A stretch of DNA of 64,000 nt from an uncultured Paracoccaceae bacterium (GCA_947501025.1 CANMUM010000004.1:1-64000); one strand, 5' to 3'. Shown: positions 17,451-27,210, numbered from the stretch's first letter. The notes: generated from the letters alone by a model not told the origin. Program-made: numbers and translations.

Positions 17451-18507
17451 CCAAGACAATGCATGCCGTTCATCTATTGGCGTATGATGGACTTGAACAA
17501 CTTTGCTATAAAGATGATGTTGCTATCCCTCGCCCAAAAGCTGGCGATGTTTTGATCAATGTCCTCGCTGCTGGAATCAATAATACCGATATTAATACAC
17601 GCATTGGCTGATACGCAAAATCAGTCGCAGGTGCGACAAATAAAGGCGATGTGGATAGATTAGGTATCAATAATTCAAAAGACAGCTCATGGTCAGGCGC
17701 TGAGATTCAATTTCCGCGCATTCAAGGCGCCGATGTTTGCGGGATCATTACCGATATTGGTGAGAGTGTCGACCCTTCCCGTATCGGTGAACGGGTTATC
17801 GTCCGATCTATGATGCGCGCCCCTGTGAACTTTCGTCCTTTTGAATGTATCACTCTTGGAGCTGAAATAGACGGTTCGTTTGCACAGTTTGTCGTGGCAC
17901 CAGCAATTGAAACGCATAAAGTCGATTGCGATTGGTCAGATTTGGTCAGATGCCGAGCTTGCAGCAATTCCATGCGCCTATTCCACGGCCTAAAACATGT
18001 TGCATCGTGTCGGGCTTGGCGCAGAAACCGTATTGATCACAGGCGCATCTGGTGGCGTGGGATCTGCGGCAATACAGCTCGCCAAGCGTCGAGGCGCGCG
18101 CATTATTGCCCTTTCCTCCCTATCAAAGGCAGATGAGGTTCTTGATCGTGCGGCTAATTTGGAAGAAAAGCTCGGTCATGAGAAAGTCGATGTGGTGGTA
18201 GATCTCGTTTCCAAGCTTGCTCGATATCTTAAAACGTGGCGGGCGTTATATCGCATCTGGCGCGATTGCTGGGCCAATTTGCGAGATCGATATTCGCACG
18301 CTTTATCTCAAAGATTTAACGCTTATGGGTGCAACCGTCCAAGAGGAAATTGTTTTTGAGAATCTAGTGTCTTATATCGAACGCGGCGAAATCCGCCCAA
18401 TTGCACCAAATACCTATCCTTTGAGCGAAATTCAACAAGCACAATCTGATTTTCTTGGGAAAAAACACACAGGCAAAATGGTTTTAATCCCTCCTAAAAT
18501 ATCATGA
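17447..18507 (+). pseudogene. inactivated zinc-type alcohol dehydrogenase / quinone oxidoreductase
   Basis: Conceptual translation across three frames gives a medium-chain dehydrogenase of about 350 residues, with GroES-like start (MTKTMHAVHLLAYDGLEQL), 'GADVCGIITDIGE', the Rossmann motif 'ITGASGGVGSAAIQLAKRR', and the C-terminal 'GKMVLIPP'. Four lesions are visible: TGA at 17609-17611 (probably a former Trp codon), a perfect ten-base tandem duplication at 17932-17951 shifting the frame, TAA at 17991-17993 (probably a former Glu codon), and a small deletion near 18207-18210 shifting the frame again. It is therefore non-functional. Confidence 0.92.
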
Positions 18508-18518
18508 CGTGTAAAAAC

Positions 18519-19040
18519 CTAGTCGACCATAAAGCTCATTGCTCTTTCATAAAGCGCCATTTTCATTTCTTCAAATTCTCGCTCATTCCTACATAAAGAT
18601 TTAGCAAGCTGCAGTTTGCCATTTTTATGGATTATAGTAAGGATAACTTGGCCGCTTATATTAATTTCTTCGATTGTTTTTATATCAGAAAATTTTATCA
18701 AGTTCAGCTTTTTACTGATCCCGCTTTTAGGCGCCTCAATACTGACATTTGTAAGAGTAATCTCTTGCTCCAATGTAAGTGATCTATAGATTCCAACAAT
18801 TCCGATAAGGACAAACAATGCTGAAAAAATTAGCAATACATATAAGAAAAATGTCGCTTGCTCCACATTCAGTGTAAAAATATGATTAATAACCAAGCCG
18901 CGATCATTTTCAGCCGCCATATAATAAAGCAGAAAGGCCATTCCACCAAAAAACACAGTAACCAGTATCATTAACCATGCTTTGGGTTTATATCGAAATC
19001 GCAATATGTCGAGGTTTTGCTGTTTTTTGTTATTTTCCAT
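18519..19040 (-). CDS. membrane protein with two helices and a cytoplasmic C-terminal domain, unknown
   Basis: This 173-residue protein has a short basic N-terminus, two hydrophobic segments (about 20-42 and 62-85) and a soluble C-terminal half rich in beta strands ('EITLTNVSIEAP', 'QVILTIIHKNGKLQL'). The topology, with a strand-rich domain right after a helical hairpin, resembles bacterial PH-like (YdbS/YcxB-type) membrane proteins, but I cannot assign it firmly. It is convergent with the dead alcohol dehydrogenase and lies 60 bases from the next gene on its own strand. Confidence 0.6.
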   Translation of the reverse strand: MENNKKQQNLDILRFRYKPKAWLMILVTVFFGGMAFLLYYMAAENDRGLVINHIFTLNVEQATFFLYVLLIFSALFVLIGIVGIYRSLTLEQEITLTNVSIEAPKSGISKKLNLIKFSDIKTIEEINISGQVILTIIHKNGKLQLAKSLCRNEREFEEMKMALYERAMSFMVD

Positions 19041-19100
19041 ATCCGTGCCTAATTTCCTTTACCATTCAGTTTATACATATAGATTTAAGCTTATCAATAT

Positions 19101-20363
19101 TCACATATCATGACGCCGTTGAACAACACCGGTCATGGTCGCTACTGTGAGTGACACAATAATCCATCCCATCAGCTTTAACGGCCAGCGAATTGCCCAT
19201 AAGATATAACCAAGTGGACCCCGCGTGGTTGGCGCCCATGCGCTTTCTTGACCAAAGTCGATAAGCGGCAAAATCACATCGGCGGCATAGATGGGCGCAA
19301 AAAATGTTTCCCAGTCGCGCCCTGCGCTCGTATCCATCCAATCTTTGGCGTCAGTTGAATCTTTCCAATCATTTGATACGAGAATTGGCGCGGAATTCGG
19401 CGCCATATATCCTGTGTGATAGCCAATTGACGAAAGCACACTAAGCAGCGCGATCATTCCCACAATCCACATACCCGCGCGTTCAAGCTTGTAGCCATAG
19501 CCAATCACACAATCAAATGCATAATTAAGCACATTCTTAAATGCTTGGGCGCGCAATAAACGTAGCACACTTACCCGCCGTGTCTTGCCGTGATATCGCT
19601 CAAGCTGTTCGGGCAATGCATCATCGCCCCCTTGGCGCAAATGGGCTACAGTTGCAGCCGTTTTAAATTTCTGATCGCGCGCACGGAGCCACTCCATTTC
19701 ATAAAGCACATCACGTGCATCTTGATCTTGCCCCGCCTCACGAAAGACCTTTGCTAATTGGCGATAAGGCTGCGGGTGAAATTCTGGCATTCTTGACAGC
19801 CAGTCTAGGCGTTCACGAGCGGTTGTTGGAGAGTTGCCTGCGAAGCGCTCGTAAATAGCCCCACGCAAACAAAGCAAACCCTTTTCTGGCCATGAGTTTT
19901 TGTCATCTACAAAAGTCCCAGCTCGCAAAAGTGTAAAACTTACGTTCCCAGAAAATGTGGTTCCGTATAACATTAAAGTTCCAGTAACATTGATAGAAGT
20001 ACCCGCAAAATCACCAACACGTGAATTTATCAGAAGCAGATCGTTAAATTTGCAGTTCGGAGTTTGTAACCCATCCAATAAAACACAATATGATAGAGTT
20101 ACCATGGCGGGCATATCTAAACTAAATACCACAAGGTTGCCTTCAATCTTTATTCCTTGGATATCCAATCTATCTAAGCGAAAAGCAAACCCCTCAATTT
20201 GCCCATATAAAGCTCGTTCGATGATCTCGGCTCGAATAATTTTATCTTTATCACCCTTTTCGGGAAGATGTTCACCAAAATGAACATACCCTTGTTCCAA
20301 AAACATCGCCTCAGCCTCAGTCAATTTACCGAAACTTTCCTTAGTTACCATTTCTTTGGCCAT
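19101..20363 (-). CDS. pentapeptide-like membrane protein, unknown function
   Basis: The 420-residue protein has a soluble N-terminal half with irregular pentapeptide-like strands around residues 60-160 (for example 'LDRLDIQGIKIEGNLVVFSL'). A helical middle follows with 'YRQLAKVFREAGQDQDARDV', then three hydrophobic segments in the C-terminal 130 residues. This architecture resembles large uncharacterised bacterial proteins often labelled 'membrane-associated oxidoreductase', although no redox motif is visible. The promoter region contains no obvious partner, and it is monocistronic or pairs with the small membrane gene downstream. Confidence 0.6.
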   Translation of the reverse strand: MAKEMVTKESFGKLTEAEAMFLEQGYVHFGEHLPEKGDKDKIIRAEIIERALYGQIEGFAFRLDRLDIQGIKIEGNLVVFSLDMPAMVTLSYCVLLDGLQTPNCKFNDLLLINSRVGDFAGTSINVTGTLMLYGTTFSGNVSFTLLRAGTFVDDKNSWPEKGLLCLRGAIYERFAGNSPTTARERLDWLSRMPEFHPQPYRQLAKVFREAGQDQDARDVLYEMEWLRARDQKFKTAATVAHLRQGGDDALPEQLERYHGKTRRVSVLRLLRAQAFKNVLNYAFDCVIGYGYKLERAGMWIVGMIALLSVLSSIGYHTGYMAPNSAPILVSNDWKDSTDAKDWMDTSAGRDWETFFAPIYAADVILPLIDFGQESAWAPTTRGPLGYILWAIRWPLKLMGWIIVSLTVATMTGVVQRRHDM

Positions 20364-20423
20364 GATCCGCCCCCAATATTGCTTTTATGAATTCTGTCAA
20401 AATATTCTAGCGAGTTCAAGGAA

Positions 20424-20454
20424 AACAAAAACGCCGCCCCAAAAGGAGCGGCGT
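20424..20454 (-). terminator. Rho-independent terminator of rpsB-tsf
   Basis: ACGCCGC (20431-20437) pairs with GCGGCGT (20448-20454), and the minus strand then runs into T5-G-T4 (20430-20421). It lies 22 bases past the tsf stop. Confidence 0.88.
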
Positions 20455-20475
20455 AAATTTTAAAGCTAAAAAAGC

Positions 20476-21348
20476 TTATGCGTTCATTTTGGCAACTTCT
20501 TCAGCCAAATTATCAACAACTTTTTCGATGCCTTCACCGACTTCAACACGCGCAAATGCGAGAATTTCAACACCAGCCTCAGCAGCAGCTTTGCCAACTG
20601 TTAGATCTGGGTTGATCACAAATTGTTGGTTCACCAAAGTGACTTCCGCGAGGAATTTCTTGATGCGACCTTCGATCATTTTTTCAATCACAGCATCTGG
20701 CTTACCGCTTTCACGCGCTTGCTCAGTCAAAACAGTTTTCTCACGCTCAACGATCGCTTGATCGAGTGATGCTTCATCAAGCGATGCTGGGCTTGATGCC
20801 GCGATATGCATAGCGATTTGCTTACCGATGCCGTTGTCAGCACCTTTAAGAGCCACAAGAACACCAATGCGTCCCATGCCCTCAGCAGCTTGTGTGTGGA
20901 TATATGTTGCAACGCTGTCGCCCTCAACGCGAACCATGCGGCGGATGCCCAAATTCTCGCCGATAACTGCGATTTTATCTGTAACTGTATCCTCAACAGT
21001 TTTGCCGCCAAGATCAGCAGCTTTAAGCGCATCCACATCAGCCACCTTAACAGCCGCATCCGTAATACTTGAAACCAATGCTTGGAAATCAGCGTTTTTC
21101 GCAACGAAGTCTGTTTCTGAGTTCACTTCAACAGCAACAGCAACTTTGCCGTCCGTTGCAACACCCACAAGACCTTCAGCCGCAACACGACCCGATTTTT
21201 TAGCAGCCTTTGCAAGACCTTTTGTACGCAGCCAATCCATTGCCGCTTCGATATCACCATTGTTTTCAACAAGTGCGTTTTTCGCGTCCATCATGCCTGC
21301 GCCTGACAATTCGCGTAATTCTTTAACCATTGAAGCTGTAATGCTCAT
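20476..21348 (-). CDS. tsf: translation elongation factor Ts
   Basis: EF-Ts is the nucleotide exchange factor that regenerates EF-Tu-GTP in the cytoplasm. The 290-residue protein shows the conserved start '[19 protein letters not shown]', the UBA-like N-terminal domain, 'AAEGLVG' and the core '[11 protein letters not shown]' that contacts EF-Tu. Length fits the family. It follows rpsB by 68 bases in the classical rpsB-tsf order and ends at a strong terminator. Confidence 0.98.
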   Translation of the reverse strand: MSITASMVKELRELSGAGMMDAKNALVENNGDIEAAMDWLRTKGLAKAAKKSGRVAAEGLVGVATDGKVAVAVEVNSETDFVAKNADFQALVSSITDAAVKVADVDALKAADLGGKTVEDTVTDKIAVIGENLGIRRMVRVEGDSVATYIHTQAAEGMGRIGVLVALKGADNGIGKQIAMHIAASSPASLDEASLDQAIVEREKTVLTEQARESGKPDAVIEKMIEGRIKKFLAEVTLVNQQFVINPDLTVGKAAAEAGVEILAFARVEVGEGIEKVVDNLAEEVAKMNA

Positions 21349-21416
21349 TTGATTTCTCCTTAAATCGTATATTGGAAAGGGCCACTTTTAAGCGGCCCCA
21401 AATTCAGAATGGCTTA

Positions 21417-22181
21417 TTATTCAGCTGGAGCGTCGCTGAGGTCTTCCACAAGACCTTCTTCGGCAGCGCCAATATCGATACCTGCTGCACCAAGTTGCTC
21501 AGCCATACCATCAAGAGCAGCACGTGCGATCAAGTCCGTGAACAATTGAATTGCGCGACCTGCATCATCATTGCCAGGAATTGGGTAATCAATGCCGTCA
21601 GGATTTGAGTTGCTATCGACAACCGCGATCACAGGAATGCCAAGCTTTTGAGCTTCGGCTACAGCGAGCGCTTCTTTGTTTGTGTCGATAACGATCATCA
21701 GATCAGGAGCGCCGCCCATTTCACGGATACCGCCAAGAGCAGCTGTCAATTTTGCTTGCTGACGCTCAAGACCCAAACGCTCTTTCTTGGTCAAGCCAGC
21801 AGCGCCGTTTGCCATTGTCTCATCGATTGATTTCATACGTGAGATTGAGTTTGAAATTGTGTTCCAGTTTGTCAACATTCCGCCAAGCCAGCGAACGTTT
21901 ACATAATGTTGCGCACAACGATCAGCAGCATCTGCGATCGGTTGTGATGCTTGACGCTTTGTTCCAACGAAAAGGATTTTGCCGCCTGAGCGCACAGTGC
22001 CATGCACAACTTTAAGCGCTTCTTCAAGACGCTCAACAGTTTGTGTCAGGTCGAAAATATGGATGCCGTTACGGTTGCCATAAATGAATTTTTGCATCTT
22101 TGGATTCCAGCGCTTGGTCTGGTGGCCAAAGTGAACGCCTGCTTCAAGTAGCTGGCGAAGTGATACTTCTGGTAGTGCCAT
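21417..22181 (-). CDS. rpsB: 30S ribosomal protein S2
   Basis: S2 assembles late on the back of the 30S head and is required for S1 binding. The 254-residue protein has the start '[20 protein letters not shown]', '[12 protein letters not shown]', '[10 protein letters not shown]' and '[20 protein letters not shown]'. The C-terminus is an acidic extension ([14 protein letters not shown]). A GGAG site stands close before the ATG. A promoter with a 17-base spacer lies about 100 bases upstream. Confidence 0.98.
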   Translation of the reverse strand: MALPEVSLRQLLEAGVHFGHQTKRWNPKMQKFIYGNRNGIHIFDLTQTVERLEEALKVVHGTVRSGGKILFVGTKRQASQPIADAADRCAQHYVNVRWLGGMLTNWNTISNSISRMKSIDETMANGAAGLTKKERLGLERQQAKLTAALGGIREMGGAPDLMIVIDTNKEALAVAEAQKLGIPVIAVVDSNSNPDGIDYPIPGNDDAGRAIQLFTDLIARAALDGMAEQLGAAGIDIGAAEEGLVEDLSDAPAE

Positions 22182-22280
22182 GATATTCTCCGGTTTTGTC
22201 CTCGGAATGTGGTGATTGAATACTCAACCGGAACCCCACAAACCTGTGAATTTGCTACGCACCATGCGCAACATGCGCGT

Positions 22281-22309
22281 GCTATAGGCGATTCTTATCA
22301 TTTACGCAA
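22281..22309 (-). promoter_or_regulatory. predicted sigma-70-type promoter of rpsB-tsf
   Basis: On the minus strand TTGCGT (22309-22304) and TATAGC (22286-22281) are separated by exactly 17 bases. Transcription would start near 22274 and leave a leader of about 90 bases before rpsB, long enough for autoregulation by S2. Confidence 0.5.
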
Positions 22310-22366
22310 GTCATACCCTCTTATTTAGCTTGCGCTTAATGCAAAAAACAGGTTTCAATCGCCACC

Positions 22367-23239
22367 ATGACGAATCTTGTAAAAATCACTGCTCTTGGCG
22401 CCGCTCATTGGGACCTTTTAGGACGCGCAAGCCAAGAGATGGCGCTACATGACGATATTGCTGGGAAAGTCCGTCGTATGATCGGTGGCGTGGCTGGGCC
22501 TATTGCTATGAAGCTTGCCTATCTCGGGCTGAACGTCGACCTTATCGCCTATGCGGGTCGTGATGAACTGGGAGATGCGCTATTAAGTAAGCTTGAGCTA
22601 TATCAAGTGCGCACCGAGCTCATGACGCGCGGCTATCATCCCACCGATGTCTATATGGGCATCGAAGCGCCGAATGGGCTGATTGCGGCCATTGCCGATT
22701 GTCACTCACTTGAGGCCGTGTCGATGGAGCTTGTGAATAAATTGCTCTCTAAAGACAATTCAAAAAACATAGTGGTGGTCGATGGCAATCTTCACAGCGA
22801 AGCTCTCGCCTTTCTCTCCGTTGCGACTATCAAAGCGGCAAAACTCATTCTTGTTCCAGCAAGCCCAGGTAAAATTGACCGTTTTCTTCCCTTTTCCAAA
22901 CGTGGCGATACTGAAGTTTATGTCAACTTGCGAGAGGCCAATGCGTTATGTTTGGGGGATCATAAAACGACCACTGATGCTGCGGCTGCGCTCATTGATA
23001 TTGGTTATCGTGGGGCAATTGTTTCAAATGGTGCCGAAGAGACCGCACATGCTGGAACCCATGGCATTGTTACTGCCCTGCCTCCCAAAATCACCGTGAA
23101 ACGCTTCACTGGCGCTGGTGACACCCTAACGGCTCACCACCTTTTTGCGACTGCACGGGGCGATAAGCCCAAAGCTGCCCTTGAATACGCACTCGGTGCG
23201 ACGGCCCATTTCATCTCACATGAGGATCTTGATGTATAA
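22367..23239 (+). CDS. psuK: PfkB family carbohydrate kinase, probable pseudouridine kinase
   Basis: The 290-residue ribokinase-family kinase has 'GGVAGPIAMKLAYLGLNVDL' near residue 38 and the catalytic anion-hole motif F-T-G-A-G-D-T near residue 248. It probably phosphorylates pseudouridine to pseudouridine 5'-phosphate. The assignment rests on its coupling to psuG, whose start lies inside the last codons of this gene (eight-base overlap). The pair salvages pseudouridine from RNA breakdown. It is divergent from rpsB. Confidence 0.88.
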   Translation: MTNLVKITALGAAHWDLLGRASQEMALHDDIAGKVRRMIGGVAGPIAMKLAYLGLNVDLIAYAGRDELGDALLSKLELYQVRTELMTRGYHPTDVYMGIEAPNGLIAAIADCHSLEAVSMELVNKLLSKDNSKNIVVVDGNLHSEALAFLSVATIKAAKLILVPASPGKIDRFLPFSKRGDTEVYVNLREANALCLGDHKTTTDAAAALIDIGYRGAIVSNGAEETAHAGTHGIVTALPPKITVKRFTGAGDTLTAHHLFATARGDKPKAALEYALGATAHFISHEDLDV

Positions 23240-24137
23240 CATAATTGAAAGCGCTGAAGTTACAAAAGCGCGCAAATCTGGCACAGCTATTTTGGCGCTT
23301 GAAAGCACAATCATTACCCATGGCATGCCCTATCCTCAAAATATTGAAATGGTCGAAAAGGTTGAAAGCATTGCCCGCGAAAAAGGCGTAACGCCTGCGA
23401 CATTGGCCGTGATTGATGGCGCAATCCATGTGGGACTTGATCAAGATCATCTTAAAGATTTTGCAACACGCAAAAATGTCGCTAAACTCTCCCGCGCAGA
23501 TATCGCCCATTGCATCGCAAATGGCGGCACAGGTGCAACAACTGTTGCCGCAACCATGATCATTGCAAAGCTTGCTGGCATAGATGTATTTGCAACGGGT
23601 GGTATTGGCGGCGTCCATCAGGGCGCCGAGGAGAGTTTTGATATTTCGGCTGATCTTGGTGAGCTTGCCAAAACCGATGTCGTCGTTGTTGCTGCTGGTG
23701 CGAAAGCTATTCTCGATTTACCAAAGACATTCGAATATCTTGAGACCCAAGGCGTTGCGGTTATCGGATATGGCGTTGATGAACTGCCCGCCTTTTATTC
23801 GCGCACATCTGGTATTCCTACCCCACTTCGGGTTGATCACCCAAGTGAAATTGCCGCAAGTCTAAGAATGCGCCGTGCGATGAATATCGAAGGGGGCGTC
23901 CTTGTCAATAATCCGATTCCTATAGATGCCGAAATTCCTTCAAAAGACATTTTGCCAATTATAAAAGCCGCCCTTACCAAAGCCAAATCAGAAAACATAA
24001 CAGCCAAGAACGTGACCCCGTTTCTTCTTGATGCGATATATCAAGCAACCAATGGCGCTTCACTCACAGCAAATATTGCACTTGTAGAAAACAATGTGCG
24101 CTTAGGCTGCGATATCGCTCTTGAACTTAATAAATAA
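23232..24137 (+). CDS. psuG: pseudouridine-5'-phosphate glycosidase
   Basis: PsuG cleaves the C-C glycosidic bond of pseudouridine 5'-phosphate to uracil and ribose 5-phosphate. The 301-residue protein carries the family's 'LALESTIITHGMPYPQN', 'VTPATLAVIDG', 'NGGTGATTVAATM', and 'VFATGGIGGVHQGAEESFDI'. The start at 23232 is chosen over an upstream in-frame ATG because GAGG lies 6-7 bases before it and it matches the family N-terminus. It overlaps psuK and is translationally coupled. Confidence 0.95.
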   Translation: MYNIIESAEVTKARKSGTAILALESTIITHGMPYPQNIEMVEKVESIAREKGVTPATLAVIDGAIHVGLDQDHLKDFATRKNVAKLSRADIAHCIANGGTGATTVAATMIIAKLAGIDVFATGGIGGVHQGAEESFDISADLGELAKTDVVVVAAGAKAILDLPKTFEYLETQGVAVIGYGVDELPAFYSRTSGIPTPLRVDHPSEIAASLRMRRAMNIEGGVLVNNPIPIDAEIPSKDILPIIKAALTKAKSENITAKNVTPFLLDAIYQATNGASLTANIALVENNVRLGCDIALELNK

Positions 24138-24155
24138 AGCTTTAGATATGGTGTA

Positions 24156-24821
24156 ATGAATGCGCAAAATAACGACATATCTGAATCTAGTAAACGTGGC
24201 ATATTTGCCCGTATTCGAGGGCATTTTTTAACAGGCCTTGTGTTTCTCGCCCCCATCGCGCTCACCGTAAATTTCATTTGGTGGACAATCAATTATATTG
24301 ATGGACGCGTTCTGCCATTTATCCCGTTGAAATTTCACCCTGAGGTGCTGTTTGGCTTAGATATTCCAGGTATTGGTGTGATGGTGTTTTTCTTCGTCAC
24401 AATTTTCTTTGGCTGGTTGACCAAGGGGTTGGTTGGTCGTCAGATCATGAGACTTGTGCAATCCGTCATGAACCAATTTCCCGTCATTCGGCCGCTTTAT
24501 AACGCCATCAAACAAATCGCGGAAACCGTGTTCAACAAATCTGAAAAAACATTTCAATACACTTGTATGGTCGAGTATCCACGCAAAGGCATCTATGCGA
24601 TTGGCTTTGTGTCGACCGAAGCAGGTGGTGAAATCAACGACAAAAGCGGCAAAGAATTACTGGCCGTTTTTATCCCAACAACGCCCAATCCGACATCAGG
24701 TTTCCTGCTTTATTTCCCGCGTGATGAAGTGACGATTATGGATATGACCACGGAAGACGCCGCGAAGATGATCATTTCCGCAGGTTTGGTAGAGCCTGAG
24801 TTCATACCCAAAAAAGGATAA
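24156..24821 (+). CDS. DUF502 family membrane protein
   Basis: This 221-residue protein has two transmembrane helices (about 25-47 and 70-95) followed by a soluble C-terminal domain. The motifs 'HFLTGLVFLAPIALTVNFIW', 'GRQIMRLVQSVMNQFPVIRP', 'YNAIKQIAETV' and 'IPTTPNPTSGFLLYFPRDEV' are diagnostic of DUF502. The role is not established. It follows psuG by 18 bases and precedes the LysE gene by two bases, so all four genes from psuK may share one transcript. Confidence 0.92.
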   Translation: MNAQNNDISESSKRGIFARIRGHFLTGLVFLAPIALTVNFIWWTINYIDGRVLPFIPLKFHPEVLFGLDIPGIGVMVFFFVTIFFGWLTKGLVGRQIMRLVQSVMNQFPVIRPLYNAIKQIAETVFNKSEKTFQYTCMVEYPRKGIYAIGFVSTEAGGEINDKSGKELLAVFIPTTPNPTSGFLLYFPRDEVTIMDMTTEDAAKMIISAGLVEPEFIPKKG

Positions 24822-24823
24822 TT

Positions 24824-25426
24824 ATGCCTTTTTTTGTTGGCTTCACAACCTCACTCACCCTAATCCTTGCTATTGGCGCACAAAACGCATTCGTCTTTCG
24901 TCAAGGTCTTATGCGCAAACATGTGCTGCCGATTGTGCTATTTTGCGCGCTGGCAGACGCGTCGCTCATTCTTCTCGGTGTTTATGTAGCTGAGTTCTTC
25001 GCAACGACTATTCCTGGTGTTGCCTATTGGATCAAACTTGCCGGGGTCGCGTTTTTAATCGTCTATGGTACCATGCGCTTTTGGTCAGCTTATAAAGGCG
25101 GCGGCGCCCTTGAAGCCACAGGCGACAACACACAATCACTGATAAAAGCTCTCGCCATTTGCGCTGCGTTCACTTTTCTTAACCCTCATGTTTATCTCGA
25201 TACGGTCGTGCTGATGGGGTCGCTATCTTTGCCCTTTGAGGGTGTTCGTAAAATTGAATTTGCTATTGGCGCCGCACTTGCGAGCTTCGCATTCTTTGCA
25301 AGCCTTGGATTTGGGGCACGCGCCTTCGCCCCATATTTTCAACGTGATGTTTCATGGCGCATCCTTGATGTGTTAATGGGCATTCTCATGCTGTTCCTCG
25401 CATGGGTACTATGGGGTCATGCGTAA
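24824..25426 (+). CDS. LysE/ArgO family amino-acid exporter
   Basis: The 200-residue inner-membrane protein has six helices and the hallmark 'LILAIGAQNAFVFRQGLMR' near its N-terminus plus 'FTFLNPHVYLDTVVLMGS' in the middle. The latter matches the ArgO/LysE subgroup that exports arginine, lysine or analogues. The start lies two bases past the DUF502 stop, indicating coupling. A second LysE-family gene in this window is dead (54922-55597). Confidence 0.92.
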   Translation: MPFFVGFTTSLTLILAIGAQNAFVFRQGLMRKHVLPIVLFCALADASLILLGVYVAEFFATTIPGVAYWIKLAGVAFLIVYGTMRFWSAYKGGGALEATGDNTQSLIKALAICAAFTFLNPHVYLDTVVLMGSLSLPFEGVRKIEFAIGAALASFAFFASLGFGARAFAPYFQRDVSWRILDVLMGILMLFLAWVLWGHA

Positions 25427-25510
25427 TGCTAAAGCGCACAGACACAACTTAGATTTGGTTATTTGTCTCATGTCATGATCATAGACGAAAACACCTCAGA
25501 AATGAGTGTT

Positions 25511-26362
25511 TTATTCAGACAGAACCCGTGTAACAATTTTTGTTGAATATTTTTCAGGAGAAAAACCCACCATCCGTTTAAAAGCATTCGAAAAATGTGA
25601 CTGATCATAGTAGCCTAGCCGTAGTGCAAGCTCTGCAAAATCTACAGAACCGTTAGATTTTAAGAGATGCAGTGCGTTATGTATTCTGAAGCGATCAATT
25701 ACCAATTTAGGAGAAAGACCTATATATTTTTCAAACTGCCGCTGAATGCTTCTCTCTGATTGCCCAAATATGGGGACAAGATCACTCACACGAAAAACCT
25801 CATTCTCATTTTCAATGTACTGAACCATCTGGGCTGCGCGATACGCAAGAGGTGGAATAGATGACGTTTCTTGTGCCAGAAGAACGATGCTATTCGCTAT
25901 ATTTCTTTCGCATAAATCAGGCTCATTTAATTTAGCTAACTCATTTATCGCAGCTTCAGACAATATGTCGATGGCTGGCAAAAAACCATCCATCAAAGTT
26001 GAAGCATTCTGAGTATAGAATAGTGTTTGGGCAGCAGGCCTAAGTCTAAAGCCAACAACATGCCCAGACCCTTCAAGAAGATATTCATGAAAGAAACTCG
26101 AACAGCCGTGAAGCGCATTTTCATTATTCTTATCTATTACAAGATTAAAGACAGGAAATGGCACGGTTCTTTGCATATGCTGGTAACCCGCAGGCAAGCT
26201 CCATTCTACGGCCCAAATATGCTCCAACCATGGCACATCATCCGCAACACGAGGAAGAAATTGTCTTATCTTAAAATAAATACTAGCCGACCTATCAAAA
26301 ACAACACCTCGAGTTCGAGGTATCTTTCGTTCATAAATTCCTACCATGGCGGGTTTTTCCAA
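25511..26362 (-). CDS. AraC family transcriptional regulator
   Basis: The 283-residue regulator has an N-terminal sensor domain and a C-terminal pair of helix-turn-helix motifs. The first spans 'VDFAELALRLGYYDQSHFSN' and the second ends in the family signature 'FKRMVGFSPEKY'. The start is either TTG at 26362 or ATG at 26347. It is divergent from a GST gene 56 bases away and probably controls it. The inducer is unknown. Confidence 0.9.
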   Translation of the reverse strand: MEKPAMVGIYERKIPRTRGVVFDRSASIYFKIRQFLPRVADDVPWLEHIWAVEWSLPAGYQHMQRTVPFPVFNLVIDKNNENALHGCSSFFHEYLLEGSGHVVGFRLRPAAQTLFYTQNASTLMDGFLPAIDILSEAAINELAKLNEPDLCERNIANSIVLLAQETSSIPPLAYRAAQMVQYIENENEVFRVSDLVPIFGQSERSIQRQFEKYIGLSPKLVIDRFRIHNALHLLKSNGSVDFAELALRLGYYDQSHFSNAFKRMVGFSPEKYSTKIVTRVLSE

Positions 26363-26418
26363 TACTTACTCTTGGGGTCTGTATATCAGTACAATAAATC
26401 AATAAAAAGGATTAGAAA

Positions 26419-27030
26419 ATGTTACGTTTATACCACTCTCCCCAAACACGTTCGACTCGAATAGTTTGGTTATTGGAAGAACTTGGGATACGCTCCAAGG
26501 TAGATATCGAGATCGTATCTATCGCGCGCTTAAATACTTCCACACAAGAAGATCCTCGCAACCCGCACCCCGATGGCAAAGTCCCAGTACTTCAACATAA
26601 CACTGCCTGCATTATGGAGTCTGCTGCTATAGTCTTATATCTGACCGACTTATTTCCTGATACGGAATTAGGACGCAAAATTGATGATCAACAACGTGGT
26701 GAGTATTTAACATGGTTGCATTACTATGGTGGTGTCATAGAGCCCGTTTTGACGGTCCATTTTTCAACAATGCAACCTGATGATCTATTCAGGTCGTCCT
26801 TTCGCGGCTTTGATGAAATGTCTCAACGACTGACCAAACAACTTGAAAAGAACAAGTATCTATTAGGAAGTAATTTCTCTGCTATCGATCTATTAATTGC
26901 AGCGCCTTTTATTTGGTTTCCAGCAATGGCACCAGATACAACACCCGTTCAAAATTGGATTGCTCGCTGCACCGCTAGACCTCATTTTCAAAAAGTAACG
27001 GAAGATGATATTCGTTTTATTAATCCTTAA
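26419..27030 (+). CDS. glutathione S-transferase family protein
   Basis: This 203-residue cytosolic protein has the thioredoxin-like N-terminal domain with catalytic-type 'SPQTRSTRIVWLLEELGI', cis-Pro in 'GKVPVLQH' and the E-S pair 'IMESAAI', and a C-terminal domain with 'FSAIDLLIAAPF'. It resembles alphaproteobacterial GSTs linked to xenobiotic or isoprenoid metabolism, but the substrate is open. Its divergent AraC-type neighbour is the likely regulator. Confidence 0.92.
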   Translation: MLRLYHSPQTRSTRIVWLLEELGIRSKVDIEIVSIARLNTSTQEDPRNPHPDGKVPVLQHNTACIMESAAIVLYLTDLFPDTELGRKIDDQQRGEYLTWLHYYGGVIEPVLTVHFSTMQPDDLFRSSFRGFDEMSQRLTKQLEKNKYLLGSNFSAIDLLIAAPFIWFPAMAPDTTPVQNWIARCTARPHFQKVTEDDIRFINP

Positions 27031-27163
27031 TATCTGTGGTGGATACTCAATACCATATAGCTATTAGGAGAAATCTTACACAGGAGCACCATGATATTCA
27101 TTGACAACCTAAATTTGTTTTTCGTTATCAAAGTTCTTTCGAATAAGGCCTTTTTAATATTGT

Positions 27164-27184
27164 AAAAACCGCCCCGAAGGGCGG
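27164..27184 (-). terminator. Rho-independent terminator of the peptide-binding protein gene
   Basis: CCGCCC (27169-27174) pairs with GGGCGG (27179-27184) around the tetraloop CGAA, followed on the minus strand by five T (27168-27164). It lies 27 bases past the stop codon. Confidence 0.88.
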
Positions 27185-27210
27185 CCTCTATTTTCAACTA
27201 CAAAAAGCGT

